Assembly (NCBI GenBank): GCA_033852175.1
Contig: JAWSUY010000035.1
Coordinates: 16,087-80,086 of the forward strand
Direction of reading: 5' to 3'
Source of the DNA: Agarilytica sp033852175
GTDB taxonomy: Bacteria; Pseudomonadota; Gammaproteobacteria; Pseudomonadales; Cellvibrionaceae
Length of the DNA stretch: 64,000 nt
The notes below the pieces were generated by a model that saw only the letters and a list, made by a program, of their open reading frames with translations, was not told the origin of the DNA and did no database searches. A program made the translations under genes and the position numbers. Numbering within the stretch: position 1 is the first letter of the stretch; the number at the start of each line of letters is the position of its first letter. Below, piece after piece: positions 53,552-63,393 of this stretch.

Positions 53552-56500
53552 TTAACGCGAACGCAAGCGTTCGGACTTATCTCGACCAAACACTTCTGGG
53601 ATGTACATCGCCTCAACAGTTGAAGGCAAAGCAGTGAATTCTCCTGCCGCAATCACCTGCGCATAATAAGTGAGCCGATACTCCCCCGCAGGGGTTCGCT
53701 CAGAATAGAAACGCACAGAATCCAAACCAAATACCTTGTGGTAAAAACTGAATCCATATTCATCTTCTAGATCTCGCATGCTCGCGAACTCAGGGTTTAC
53801 TGCCTCAAGATTTCCGGGAAGAGGGTCGACAACCACCAAATAATGTCTGGCTGTGGGTACATCAAGTAACAATTGAACTTTAACCCGCTGACCTCGCTTC
53901 AAAATCATTTTTGGCGTCAACGTTACCCACTTATTATTTTTTTCAATTTGGTAAATTCGTTTTATCGAAATACCGTTGCTAACTCGCGGCAAATCCTTAG
54001 CATCTTTTTTGTAGGAAAGGCTAGCGTTGTAGTAAGCCTTACCGCTACCCTCGGCACGGATATCTAGAACCGGGTTTTTCTCAGCGACGAGGAAATTTGA
54101 TGCAAAATTAATTTCATCATTGGCCGATTCTGTCAGGTTGATATTTGCCGGGGGATAATCCGCAATCGTGCTTTTAATACGTAGATTTAGCTCTTCGCGA
54201 CTAAAGTCTTTCTGCTGATCAATCAGCGCCTTAGCACAGAATACGTTTTCTTGGGTATTCCTCCAATGGCCCCGACTTCCAGTGAGCGCCTGAATACCTC
54301 TCACGAGATTTTGTTCAAGCTCATCTGCGCCCAAGACGGCTCTATTGCGAATAATTGCCGAAAGAAATTTACATTGCGTTGTACCACTCGACTCTAGCGG
54401 AAAAGATAGCATGGATGAATCTTGGTAACCCCGCTTGGTGATGTTCTGAAGCATAGTTTTATAAGGTTTTTCTAAACCACTTTTACTCTCTAGGATTTTC
54501 TCAAGCGATTGCTCCGCATCCAACCAAACAATTTGGTTGGACAGGGCATTATCTCCAAGTTTATATTTTACTTGCTGAAATTGCTGGGGCGTTATCAAGC
54601 TTTCTTCAAGCATCAATGGTAATGCCATAACAATTTGATTTAAGGTATCCACTTCGCCGTGCTTAACAATGCCAAGCAAATATGTATCTAGATTATTTTT
54701 TACATCAAGGGGGAAATCATAGCCCCAGTCACTCAACCACCTCATGACCAGAAAAGTATAGGCGCTCAAGTAAGGAGATTCACGGCCATACGAGTTCTTC
54801 GAGGAATAAAATTTCATACCTCCATTATCCGTTTGAAAATTCGCCGCCACATCCTGTGCAGACTCGATAACCCCAGCCGCACCATCCCAAGACTCACTCT
54901 GTTTTACTTCATCTGGCGCCTGCAGATACAATGCCGCGAGAACCGCTCGCGATAAACGCTGCTCCCAACATCGAAATGGGTAGTCTCGCCCAAAGGCCAA
55001 TGCAGAAATAACCGCTCCAGGAAGCGAGTTGTTAAATCGGACGTTCATATGCGCCGAATCAGCAAGCGCATCTTCTGGCACAGCCAGCGGGATCTGAACA
55101 TGCGAACCAGGTTCAACAACCCCCTGCACCGCCACGCGCTCTAACATAGATCGAGAGGCCACAGGAACGGTGACTTTAATGCCATCCTGGTCTGTTTTAT
55201 CGCCCGCCAAGGCTGAAAAAGTTGCCTCGCCTTCGCCTGTCACCAAAGTATCGGCTTGTATTATTGCTCTGCCTAACGGCTCGATCGTCACTTCCCCGGT
55301 GGCGCGACCGCTTAACTCAATTGGGCCATCCACAGCGACCTGGTGCTGCAATACGCGCTCACTCTCTGTGCGATTAAATACGCTAAAGCGGCTGGATAAT
55401 TTATCTCCGTCAACAAGAGTATTCGGCAGAGCTGAACGGATCTCTGTCGCTTTGTTTACGTCAATCGAATCTTGAGCAAAGCCAAAACGACTTTTCGTAT
55501 CTGCCGCTGAAACAAAGATCCGCCAACGGGTTAAATTATCGGGCAAAATAAAATTAATCGTTTCTGATTTATTTCCGATTAATGAAACATTTCCGCTCCA
55601 GTGCGCTAAATCTTTGAAGTCTGAGCGTATGGAATCGAAATCAAACCAGACACCTCCGTTTCGCTTTCGCGCAGACACTATCACTTCTTCCATTTCCCCA
55701 CCATAGGCAAACTTTGAGTAATTTTTCACATCAAAAACCAGTGAGTAGTAACTAACAAAATTATCGTCAAGAAAGAATTCCACTTTCCCCATGGAATCCT
55801 TAAGATAAAAATTAGTGGGATCATAGAGAATGTCCAAATCCTTACCAATTAACTGTAATAGCGCTTCATTAACTATGGTGACGGTAAGCTCTGCTGTTTC
55901 ATTGTTTGACAGATTCTCGGAGCTAATAGTCACCTGAGCCTTTTCTGAAGGCTTATACAATTTTTTATCGGTCTCAATATTTAATACAACCTCCCGAGCC
56001 GGATCCAGTACGTTAATATAGGCGCTCTCACGTAGTATTTCAGGGTGTAAATCGTCCTCAAGCTCGTTTTCAGGAATAAATCGGGGCTTCTGCAAAGTAA
56101 GTGAGAGTAAAACAAGCGGTGCACTCCTTGCGTCTATAGGCAATAGCAATTCGTTGAACCCCGGCTTATCCAGATAAAATACCTTATGCTCTATTACACT
56201 CATTCGCTCTATGGTAATCAGCGCTGTCGCCTTTGGAAAAGGATTGTTAACCACAACCTTCAGTGCTTGACCAACTTCAACTTCTGGTGGCGCAATTAGT
56301 ACATCGTTGTCTCGCTCCGAAAAATCGTAAGCGCTCCCGATCATATAAATCACATCATCTAAGACAATTGTTTGTTCTCGACCCTCCGAATCAGTGATAG
56401 AAGCAGTAATTCGGTAGCTAGCCCCCCCCTTATACTTATGTTCGCAACTGACAGGAATATTTGTTGACGTTAAGTGACATTCACCCACGGCCAACCAATC

Positions 56501-59158
56501 TGTATCTCCCTCTGATTCTTCGACTTCATCCGAGAAAATATTCACTTCTTTCTCTACAACGATGCGAACCGGGATATCACTCAGCGCCTTTCCGTCAGGA
56601 TCGATAACGATGGCCTGAACAATTAGATTCTGGCCCGTATCACCATTAACCTTCGACTCGGTATCAATTGTTGTCTTTATTCCAACAAATCTGTCTCTAC
56701 CAAAATACCGCAGGGACGCTTCCAACTCGACGGATCGCCCCCGCGCGTCCTCAACCTCGGAATAAACTTCCACGTAGCCAAAGTGATATTCATCTAGACC
56801 TAGATCTCCTTCAAATACCAACTCACCATTTTCGCCAGTTAGACCTTCAATGTCGAAGGCATCTATTTCCAAGTCTTCATCACTTCGACCGAAAGAAAAA
56901 TCATCGAACTCAAAGGGACCAAGTAGATCCTGAAGATAGGCCTCACCCCAATAGCTTGCTGAAAGCCTCGCCTCGGCCCCCGCATACGGTCCACCGTTGT
57001 GCAAACTTGCCTTCAGGGTTGCTCGGTTGTCGTTACCAGCTTTTAGGTAGGGGGATTGAAGGTCGAAATCGAGGCCAAATTCCTGTGGTACATAGTCACT
57101 CACATACAACTCAAACGCAGTGAATTCTTGATCATCAATATTCACCTCAAAATTAATATTCTCGCCTTGCGCGCTTTCAGGAACAATAAATTTTCCGGTG
57201 AATGTTCCGTGGCGACTCCAGCGAATCTCTTTTTCATCAAAACCGTCAATAGTTGACGATTCCGAGCCGATCGTTAAATGCGCTACACTTTCCGCCGATG
57301 GAAGTTCGTAACCTTTTTCTCTTAGAACACGCGCATAAATTTTGAACTCGACGGTATCTCCAGGCCGATATACCGGTTGGGATGCCTGCCCCCAAACAAA
57401 TCCGTTGTTTTCCCCCAGACTCGTCTCATCCTCCCAAACATCTTCGTGACGAAAGATCCGCTCATTGCCCTTAACAGTCTCATACCCCAACCGCAATACG
57501 CCTGCATCACTCCCTTTTTTGACGACTAAAAAAAGGGTATCTGTCGGTTGTTGCTTACGGCGACTTAACGCTAGAAGATCATTTTTGCTAATGTAAATAG
57601 TACCTTCGTTGTCTGTATAATATCGTTTTATATTTTTTCCTGGCTTAAAAACCTGGTCTTTTCCACCGAAAAATATACTTACTTCCGCATTTTCTACTGC
57701 CCGGGCATCGGATAAACTCGACACCCATAAAAATAGATTTTCAACTCCAGCTCTCGCTACAATATTAAAAGGCGTCACTTGAGCAAATACAGGCCATACA
57801 TCTCCCGCACTTTCACCCTGCAACCGACCGGACAATACTCCATGGCTATCTCCAAGCTTTTTACGTAAACCCAAAGATACGGTATGCGTTTTATTGTCGA
57901 TTAGCATCTTCGAAAGAATTTCTTCATCGACCACTTTTGTGCCTCTGCTTGTACTATATACCTCGGCAGAAAAATTAATTTTATCACTATTAATAAAACT
58001 TATATCGATATCATCTAGTTGGCCTTTTTCAAAAGCAATATCGCCAACAGGTGCAGATATTTTTTTTATATAATTAGATGTTTCAATCTTGCAAGAAAGG
58101 TTTTTTAGGAGTCTTTTGTGTTTATCCTGAATTACGGCGGAATCACGCAAACTTAACAAAATCGTCTCGCCTGGAGGCAAAGAAGGTAAATTAATAAATT
58201 CGCTCATATTTCTGTGACTGTTGATGATGCTAGCTTTTTCTTTGCTCGCTAATGGCTTTCCATTTACAAGAATATTTTCAATAACATCATCGACCGGAAG
58301 ATCCGTAGAAAACTCGAGAAACACGCCTTCAGTTGAACATTTATCGCCCTCTTCATAACGAGAATCCTGCCAGGACTTATCCTTAAATACTGGAGGAGAA
58401 ACATCACTTTCGGTAACTTTTATACAATTTACACCAACAAATTCTAATGCTGACTCTGTAGTTCGTTTTTGTAACAACTCGGACTGTACACCTCTTAATG
58501 GTCCTTCAATAGATCTTAGCCCTGGCTTTATATAAACACCTATCGTTATATTTTCATCTATTTTTTTGTCGGGCCAAAAAGTTAACTCTCCATACTTATC
58601 TATTTTACTTTTTATACCATATCGGTTATTTTCGGCGTCCTCAAAATACAGCGATTTCAATAGGGATCTCTTCTTTAAATCGTTGTTACGCCACATATTG
58701 ATTCTAAAAGAGGGTTTCCCTAACTCATCCTCGCCATCAAAATATACATAACTCAACCTTGGCCGAACCGTGCTAAATTCATGGGTGTAGGTCTTATCTA
58801 GCCGATCTGATTTAATTGATTTCAACTTCCGTTTAATTTTTACCTTATATTTACTTGCCTTTTTAAGGCTATCTTGGCTTAAAATTTCACAAGCCAGCTT
58901 TCTATCAGTCAACCAGCGCCAGGAACATTTTACTGAAGGACTGATTGATACTGGAGGCTTACCTATTGATAGAAAGCCATCGCCTAAGCCAATCATCTGT
59001 TTATCAAAGGTAATAATAATCTGTTTCGTGGTACTGGGGTCTACTTCCTTTCCACCAGGAAATATTGACACTACCTTGAGAGGATCCTCTGCATAAGCAG
59101 AAGTCAGCGCTATCGCGCTAAAGAACAAAAGAGTAAGCAATACTCGACTTATTTTCAT
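53552..59158 (-). CDS. Bacterial alpha-2-macroglobulin, thioester type
   Basis: 1868 residues, longer than E. coli YfhM (about 1650). A Sec signal peptide (MKISRVLLTLLFFSAIALTS..) ends in AYA near residue 23, with no lipobox cysteine, so the protein is probably periplasmic and soluble rather than a lipoprotein. Many MG-type beta-domains follow, for example FVWGQASQPVYRPGDTVEFK. The thioester motif is intact: FRCWEQRLSR with Cys1397 and Gln1400. These proteins trap attacking proteases covalently when a bait region is cut. A penicillin-binding protein 1C gene, the usual partner, is not adjacent. The gene lies between two direct repeats of a transposase element. Confidence 0.92.
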   Translation of the reverse strand: MKISRVLLTLLFFSAIALTSAYAEDPLKVVSIFPGGKEVDPSTTKQIIITFDKQMIGLGDGFLSIGKPPVSISPSVKCSWRWLTDRKLACEILSQDSLKKASKYKVKIKRKLKSIKSDRLDKTYTHEFSTVRPRLSYVYFDGEDELGKPSFRINMWRNNDLKKRSLLKSLYFEDAENNRYGIKSKIDKYGELTFWPDKKIDENITIGVYIKPGLRSIEGPLRGVQSELLQKRTTESALEFVGVNCIKVTESDVSPPVFKDKSWQDSRYEEGDKCSTEGVFLEFSTDLPVDDVIENILVNGKPLASKEKASIINSHRNMSEFINLPSLPPGETILLSLRDSAVIQDKHKRLLKNLSCKIETSNYIKKISAPVGDIAFEKGQLDDIDISFINSDKINFSAEVYSTSRGTKVVDEEILSKMLIDNKTHTVSLGLRKKLGDSHGVLSGRLQGESAGDVWPVFAQVTPFNIVARAGVENLFLWVSSLSDARAVENAEVSIFFGGKDQVFKPGKNIKRYYTDNEGTIYISKNDLLALSRRKQQPTDTLFLVVKKGSDAGVLRLGYETVKGNERIFRHEDVWEDETSLGENNGFVWGQASQPVYRPGDTVEFKIYARVLREKGYELPSAESVAHLTIGSESSTIDGFDEKEIRWSRHGTFTGKFIVPESAQGENINFEVNIDDQEFTAFELYVSDYVPQEFGLDFDLQSPYLKAGNDNRATLKASLHNGGPYAGAEARLSASYWGEAYLQDLLGPFEFDDFSFGRSDEDLEIDAFDIEGLTGENGELVFEGDLGLDEYHFGYVEVYSEVEDARGRSVELEASLRYFGRDRFVGIKTTIDTESKVNGDTGQNLIVQAIVIDPDGKALSDIPVRIVVEKEVNIFSDEVEESEGDTDWLAVGECHLTSTNIPVSCEHKYKGGASYRITASITDSEGREQTIVLDDVIYMIGSAYDFSERDNDVLIAPPEVEVGQALKVVVNNPFPKATALITIERMSVIEHKVFYLDKPGFNELLLPIDARSAPLVLLSLTLQKPRFIPENELEDDLHPEILRESAYINVLDPAREVVLNIETDKKLYKPSEKAQVTISSENLSNNETAELTVTIVNEALLQLIGKDLDILYDPTNFYLKDSMGKVEFFLDDNFVSYYSLVFDVKNYSKFAYGGEMEEVIVSARKRNGGVWFDFDSIRSDFKDLAHWSGNVSLIGNKSETINFILPDNLTRWRIFVSAADTKSRFGFAQDSIDVNKATEIRSALPNTLVDGDKLSSRFSVFNRTESERVLQHQVAVDGPIELSGRATGEVTIEPLGRAIIQADTLVTGEGEATFSALAGDKTDQDGIKVTVPVASRSMLERVAVQGVVEPGSHVQIPLAVPEDALADSAHMNVRFNNSLPGAVISALAFGRDYPFRCWEQRLSRAVLAALYLQAPDEVKQSESWDGAAGVIESAQDVAANFQTDNGGMKFYSSKNSYGRESPYLSAYTFLVMRWLSDWGYDFPLDVKNNLDTYLLGIVKHGEVDTLNQIVMALPLMLEESLITPQQFQQVKYKLGDNALSNQIVWLDAEQSLEKILESKSGLEKPYKTMLQNITKRGYQDSSMLSFPLESSGTTQCKFLSAIIRNRAVLGADELEQNLVRGIQALTGSRGHWRNTQENVFCAKALIDQQKDFSREELNLRIKSTIADYPPANINLTESANDEINFASNFLVAEKNPVLDIRAEGSGKAYYNASLSYKKDAKDLPRVSNGISIKRIYQIEKNNKWVTLTPKMILKRGQRVKVQLLLDVPTARHYLVVVDPLPGNLEAVNPEFASMRDLEDEYGFSFYHKVFGLDSVRFYSERTPAGEYRLTYYAQVIAAGEFTALPSTVEAMYIPEVFGRDKSERLRSR

Positions 59159-59371
59159 ATTATTAACGAATCCTCATCAGCTAGTTATTGTATTTTGATC
59201 GGAATTTATTAGTAAGCTGCAATATTTATTTAGGTTTATTATTCCTTAAACCACCCGCCCTTCAACTTAACGAGATAGTCACGACAACAGCGTATTAATT
59301 TTCACTGTTACATCAGCGTCTGCCTTGTTAGTTTTTAAAACGTATTTTTGATGATCGGCAGCATAGATTTT

Positions 59372-59746
59372 CTAGCCGTTCAAACTACTCGATTCATTCT
59401 TCTTATTTTCATTTTCAGAGGCATATTTCGCTAAATCAATACCAGCAAAGATCATTGCTCTGCTAATACCCACCATCATCATCACTAGAAACAGCCCAAC
59501 AAACCCAAAGAACACATATTTTAAGGGCTTCGCTGCATCCAGAACAAACTCTTTACCCTCAAAACTTCCTGACAGGATCGGCTCGACAATATCAAGCGAT
59601 GACAAAATCATTTTTGATAGCTCAAACCCCTCAGGATCTTTTATCACCATAAATGCGACAAATGACAACCCGATCAACGAGAACGATCCAGCACCAATTA
59701 GAAATAAAGCAATACTACCTAAATATTTTTTCAAAAAAGATTCCAT
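59372..59746 (-). CDS. Small two-TM membrane protein, function unknown
   Basis: 124 residues with two hydrophobic segments (about 10-36 and 75-100) and a charged Lys/Asn/Glu tail. The first segment is Gly/Ser/Phe-rich, and the loop between them is acidic. I do not recognise a family. It is upstream of the macroglobulin gene in the same direction with a 213-base gap, so cotranscription is possible. Confidence 0.6.
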   Translation of the reverse strand: MESFLKKYLGSIALFLIGAGSFSLIGLSFVAFMVIKDPEGFELSKMILSSLDIVEPILSGSFEGKEFVLDAAKPLKYVFFGFVGLFLVMMMVGISRAMIFAGIDLAKYASENENKKNESSSLNG

Positions 59747-59914
59747 AGATTAAAATAAACCCCCAATTCATATTTGACGTCGCCAGAATTTTCTGAGTAA
59801 AGCGAGCGCATTATTGCTGAGAAAGCACTTCTTTAAGGAGACCGTCACGATAACAGCTTGACCAGCCCCAAAACAACTGTATATAATTACAGTCAAGCTC
59901 ACGGGTCAACGACC

Positions 59915-60898
59915 ATGCCGAAACCTCGAAAACACCTTATCTCCCTCGATGCTACGCCCTACTACCACTGCGTTTCACGCTGCGTTCGGCGTACATACCT
60001 ATGCGGCTTTGATCGACTCACCAATATAAGCTACGAACATCGCCGCCAATGGATTGAAGACCGTATTCACTTATTGGCGCAGGTCTTTGCAATCGACGTC
60101 TTCGCATACGCAGTGATGAGCAACCACACCCACCTTGGGCTGCACATGAATAAAGCCAAAAATCTAGCGTGGAGCGATATGGAAGTTTGCCAACACTGGC
60201 ATCAGATTTACAAGGGAACATTCCTTACGCAAAAATACCTACGAAAGGAATCCTTGGGCGAAACTGAACTGCTAGCTGTGCGCTTACTACTCGATAAATG
60301 GCGCTTACAACTGTGTGATATTAGTTGGTTTATGCGAGCAATGAATGAACCGATCGCCAGACAGGCAAACATCGAAGAAAATTGCACCGGGAAATTTTGG
60401 GAAGGCCGATTTAAGTCCCAAGCGCTATTAGACGAAAAAGCCCTGATAGCATGCATGGCCTACATTGATCTAAATCCCGTTCGAGCCAAAATGGCTCCCA
60501 CGCCCGAAGAATCAATTCACACTTCAGTAAAGCTTCGCTGCGACACACTTAAAGAAAACGCAACTCTAGAGCAGCCTAAAAACCTAATGTCATTTGTCGG
60601 CAATCCAAGAGAACCCATGCCACAAGGACTGCCCTTTCACCTTAAGGATTATTTAAGCTTGGTCGACTGGAGCGGAAAAATAATTCGCGAAGGGAAAAGA
60701 GGTAGCGTCAACCAAACACTTCCCCCAATATTAGACCGCTTAGATATAGAACCAGAAACATGGATGATTTTAGTCACGAAATTTGAAAGCCGATTTAAGA
60801 GTCTTGTCGGCGCGAAAGAAGTACTGAAGGCTGCCGCTCAGAAACTCGGATTTAAACGAACACCAGGCCTCGCTGATTGCTTAGCTCTACTGCATTAA
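59915..60898 (+). CDS. IS200-like Y1 (REP-associated) transposase
   Basis: About 327 residues from the ATG at 59915, which gives the usual start MPKPRKHLISLDATPYYHCV. The frame is open back to 59858, but the extra 19 residues are not family-like. The HUH motif is NHTHLGLHM, and the region YIDLNPVRAKM is typical of the Y1/RAYT transposase family. These enzymes nick and join single strands at palindromic ends. A second, broken copy lies at 52919. The gene appears intact and may act on palindromic repeats in the genome, but a link to the elements R1-R4 is only a possibility. Confidence 0.88.
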   Translation: MPKPRKHLISLDATPYYHCVSRCVRRTYLCGFDRLTNISYEHRRQWIEDRIHLLAQVFAIDVFAYAVMSNHTHLGLHMNKAKNLAWSDMEVCQHWHQIYKGTFLTQKYLRKESLGETELLAVRLLLDKWRLQLCDISWFMRAMNEPIARQANIEENCTGKFWEGRFKSQALLDEKALIACMAYIDLNPVRAKMAPTPEESIHTSVKLRCDTLKENATLEQPKNLMSFVGNPREPMPQGLPFHLKDYLSLVDWSGKIIREGKRGSVNQTLPPILDRLDIEPETWMILVTKFESRFKSLVGAKEVLKAAAQKLGFKRTPGLADCLALLH

Positions 60899-61105
60899 CA
60901 ACAAACACTCCTCACCTCAAAACTCACTACGCCTAACCAATAGTCTGGCATTGCCACGACTGTAATTTTAGTTTTCCTTAGCATTTCCAATATACCCGTA
61001 GGTGTTCATCAATAGCGCTCTGAACCACCATGAAAGCCAGGCACAACTACGGCCCTGCGGACCACCTCAGTTTCGCTTTTTTAGAGTGTGTGTCTTATTT
61101 ATTTT
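60644..61105 (+). repeat. 462-bp direct repeat, copy B
   Basis: The matching copy of 53023-53484, in the same orientation, 7621 bases away. Beyond it the two copies share a further short match (catatatgtctt) after a 19-20 base difference. Confidence 0.9.
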
Positions 61106-61557
61106 CTTGACGAAACGGGATCGTCCATATATGTCTTATTTATTTTGCATAAGGCGTCCTGCGGGCTTAACTTGTTAGATTTTATTTTTTTTGCATAAGA
61201 CAACAATAACGTAGTTTCATCATCGGATGAGGCTATTTTTACTAAACACTCATTAACTTGAGAAATGTACTGACACACTTCGCTTAAGATCTGTTCGCAT
61301 GGCCTCTCGGCCGAATTGTAATATTCGGTAACAGTCTCCAGCAGGAGATCATTTAAGTTGGCCCACAACTCAGACTCAACGGATGATGCCTCCGAATAAA
61401 TTCTCATTCTCTCGGTTAGGTCCACCAACATATTCTGCACAGCCTCATTATGTTTCTCTATAGTTTGGCAGAATAATTTTGCACGATAGCGTCCGACAAC
61501 TTGGGATACCACAATTGTCGCCAACAAAATACAGAGCAAGATTAACATTTCATCCAT
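61099..61557 (-). CDS. Integron cassette gene, membrane-anchored coiled-coil protein; 3' end altered
   Basis: 152 residues. One N-terminal transmembrane helix (about 4-22) is followed by a helical, Glu-rich domain. The start ATG at 61557 lies just after an attC site and has CGGAGA upstream, as in a normal cassette. The last 28 codons or so (from IKSNKLSPQ) read through the start of the cassette's own attC (61174-61180) and into the transposase element flank, so the natural 3' end is probably lost and the tail is fortuitous. The function is unknown. Confidence 0.6.
   Translation of the reverse strand: MDEMLILLCILLATIVVSQVVGRYRAKLFCQTIEKHNEAVQNMLVDLTERMRIYSEASSVESELWANLNDLLLETVTEYYNSAERPCEQILSEVCQYISQVNECLVKIASSDDETTLLLSYAKKIKSNKLSPQDALCKINKTYMDDPVSSRK
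61110..61180 (-). other. Truncated attC site
   Basis: On the reverse strand the R'' core ATCTAAC (61180-61174) is followed by AAGTTAAGCCCGCAGGACGC, a normal attC beginning. It exactly complements the R' core GTTAGAT of the preceding attC, as expected for one cassette. No R' half is found before the transposase element begins near 61105-61137, so the site is cut off. Confidence 0.65.
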
Positions 61558-61571
61558 GTGATCTCCGAAAA

Positions 61572-61684
61572 TCTAACGCTGCGGTAACCAGCCTAAATTA
61601 TAGAGCCGTTTTGTGTGATAATGCGCGCAGCGAATTACACAAAATCGCGTAGTAATTTGGGCCAGGTTTACAGCCTTGCTAGAC
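61572..61684 (-). other. attC recombination site (113 bp)
   Basis: The imperfect palindrome has the R' core GTTAGAT (reverse strand, ending at 61572) and an R'' core GTCTAGC at the other end, with one deviation from RYYYAAC. Internal complementary arms include ttttgtgtgat/attacacaaaat and ggtaacc/ggtttac. It follows the PhzF gene by about 20 bases. Confidence 0.75.
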
Positions 61685-61702
61685 CGTTTTTGGAAAAATA
61701 AA

Positions 61703-62599
61703 CTAGCATAAAATATATTCTCCGTCTATTTTCAAAACAGCGCCGCCTCCAAACCATACTTGACAATTTCTTATATCAGTTCCTTTTGAAAAAAGTTGCA
61801 CGTAATTAGGATGGTCATGGAAACCATTTTGCTCTATTTTCATCATCTCCCCACCCCACTTATCGTGCTTTAAAAGGTAATAACCTAAAGCGGAATTTCC
61901 TGAACCTGTTGCAGGGTCTTCCAGATAACCAAAGGTTGGAGCGAAAACCCTTGTTCGATATTTACTCTCCTGTGTTGCCGTTTCTGACGAATACAAGATA
62001 ATAATATCCACTCCGATTTGAATACAAAATTTGTTAAGCGCATGAAGGTCGGGCGTTACGGAAAGTATGGAGTCAAGCCCTGACATAGGAACAACAAGCG
62101 TTTCAAGCCCCCCGTTAATAATTTCGGGTGGCAATAACTTGTTAATGTCACTGGCGTTACAATTCAGTGCCGCGACAATATCGGTTATACCAATATTTTT
62201 TGAGGAAAACTTGGCGGACGGAGCAGATATATAAACGCTTTTTTCACTTTTATAGCGGTTTTCAACCATTAATCGATTAGTCTTTGTAGCGATAGACAAC
62301 ATTGACTTTTCTTGCATTTCTTCACTATTGGCGACGATATCGTTTAGGATAGCTATTGTTGCATGCCCACAGAAATCTACTTCTCGTTCAGATGAGAAAA
62401 ACCGGAGTATGTAGTCGGTATCCGTCCCTGGGCTAACATAACCAACCTCACTGACAAACCCTTTCAGTTCTTTTGCCACCTGTAGCATTTCCACACTGGA
62501 AAGGTCTTTTGTTGAGTTAAGATATACTACACCCGCTGGATTCCCGGCTGAGAATTGGGAAGCAAAAGCATCTATTTTTTTAAATCTTAATGTGCGCAT
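61703..62599 (-). CDS. PhzF family protein (integron cassette)
   Basis: 298 residues of the PhzF/diaminopimelate-epimerase-like fold. The N-terminus KKIDAFASQFSAGNPAGVV, the motif EVDFCGHATIAIL and the second-half EDPATGSGNSALGYYL are all typical. PhzF itself isomerises a phenazine precursor. Most homologues, and this one, have no known substrate, and no phenazine genes are nearby. The gene starts about 14 bases after an attC site and ends 18 bases before the next one, so it is a mobile cassette gene. Confidence 0.88.
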   Translation of the reverse strand: MRTLRFKKIDAFASQFSAGNPAGVVYLNSTKDLSSVEMLQVAKELKGFVSEVGYVSPGTDTDYILRFFSSEREVDFCGHATIAILNDIVANSEEMQEKSMLSIATKTNRLMVENRYKSEKSVYISAPSAKFSSKNIGITDIVAALNCNASDINKLLPPEIINGGLETLVVPMSGLDSILSVTPDLHALNKFCIQIGVDIIILYSSETATQESKYRTRVFAPTFGYLEDPATGSGNSALGYYLLKHDKWGGEMMKIEQNGFHDHPNYVQLFSKGTDIRNCQVWFGGGAVLKIDGEYILC

Positions 62600-62612
62600 T
62601 AATCCCCTTTTG

Positions 62613-62711
62613 GCCTAACGCCGCCTTAAGCGGACAAAAGTAGTTGACTACACTTGTTGAGGAACGAAACAAAGCCAACTACTTTTGTTCCGTTTAAAGG
62701 CCTTGTTAGGC
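62613..62711 (-). other. attC recombination site (99 bp)
   Basis: Both cores fit the consensus: R'' GCCTAAC and R' GTTAGGC on the reverse strand. Long complementary arms lie between them (caactacttttgt and its complement acaaaagtagttg). This is the clearest attC in the window. Confidence 0.88.
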
Positions 62712-62731
62712 ATTTGAAAATGGATTGTAAA

Positions 62732-63307
62732 CTACCATAACTTCCACCAAGGCTTCGTTAGTTCTTGTTCTTTCTGTTCAGGCAAAGAGATAGTTGCATT
62801 GTTTTCATTTTCAAGATACGGGATATCCACGCAATTAAAATAGTCGAAACCGATCTGTAATTGGACTAGCTGATTATCAACGAATTCTTTATATTCTTCG
62901 TTTAATTTAGCTGACTCGACCGTTGAAGTAATAAGAATCTGGTGAGTATCGTCTTCAATGTTGCTTGCCAAAAGCCAAAAATCATACTTATCACGTAGTA
63001 GCCACGCTAATGAAGAAATTGTTACGTATCGATCGTGACCGCTCATTGTTAATGGAAGTTTATGGCGCTCATCGTTAAAGCTGACCCAAAGTTCATCACC
63101 AACGAATTCAGCTGATATTTGCTCTGTTCTACTAACCTTTTCAGCAATAAGCTCTATTATTGCATCATCACATTCTCGCCAATCAATGATAATTAGCTCT
63201 TCATCTATAATCTCTTCAGATGTTTCTGAAACTTCATCTACAGTCTCATCTGAATACTCATTAACTGCTGTAACAATATTTTTTAAATCTATCACTGTAA
63301 ATCCCAA
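62732..63307 (-). CDS. Acidic cassette protein, function unknown
   Basis: 191 residues, very acidic in the first 60 residues, with no signal peptide and no membrane segment. The C-terminus is WWKLW. I do not recognise a family. It lies between two attC sites, which places it in a cassette. The start ATG at 63307 has ATTTGGGAT before it, a weak ribosome binding site. Confidence 0.7.
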   Translation of the reverse strand: MGFTVIDLKNIVTAVNEYSDETVDEVSETSEEIIDEELIIIDWRECDDAIIELIAEKVSRTEQISAEFVGDELWVSFNDERHKLPLTMSGHDRYVTISSLAWLLRDKYDFWLLASNIEDDTHQILITSTVESAKLNEEYKEFVDNQLVQLQIGFDYFNCVDIPYLENENNATISLPEQKEQELTKPWWKLW

Positions 63308-63332
63308 ATTAATATCAGATCAGGTTATATAT

Positions 63333-63392
63333 GCCTAACGCAGAGCACACAGGCGACGCGTAGCGGCGTCAGTGTGGTGCATATTGTTATAA
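63333..63392 (-). other. attC recombination site (60 bp)
   Basis: On the reverse strand it begins TTATAAC and ends GTTAGGC, with a central palindrome (acgccgctacgcgtcgcc). The length is that of a classical 59-base element. It begins two bases after the stop of the gene at 63394. Confidence 0.85.
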
Positions 63393-63393
63393 G

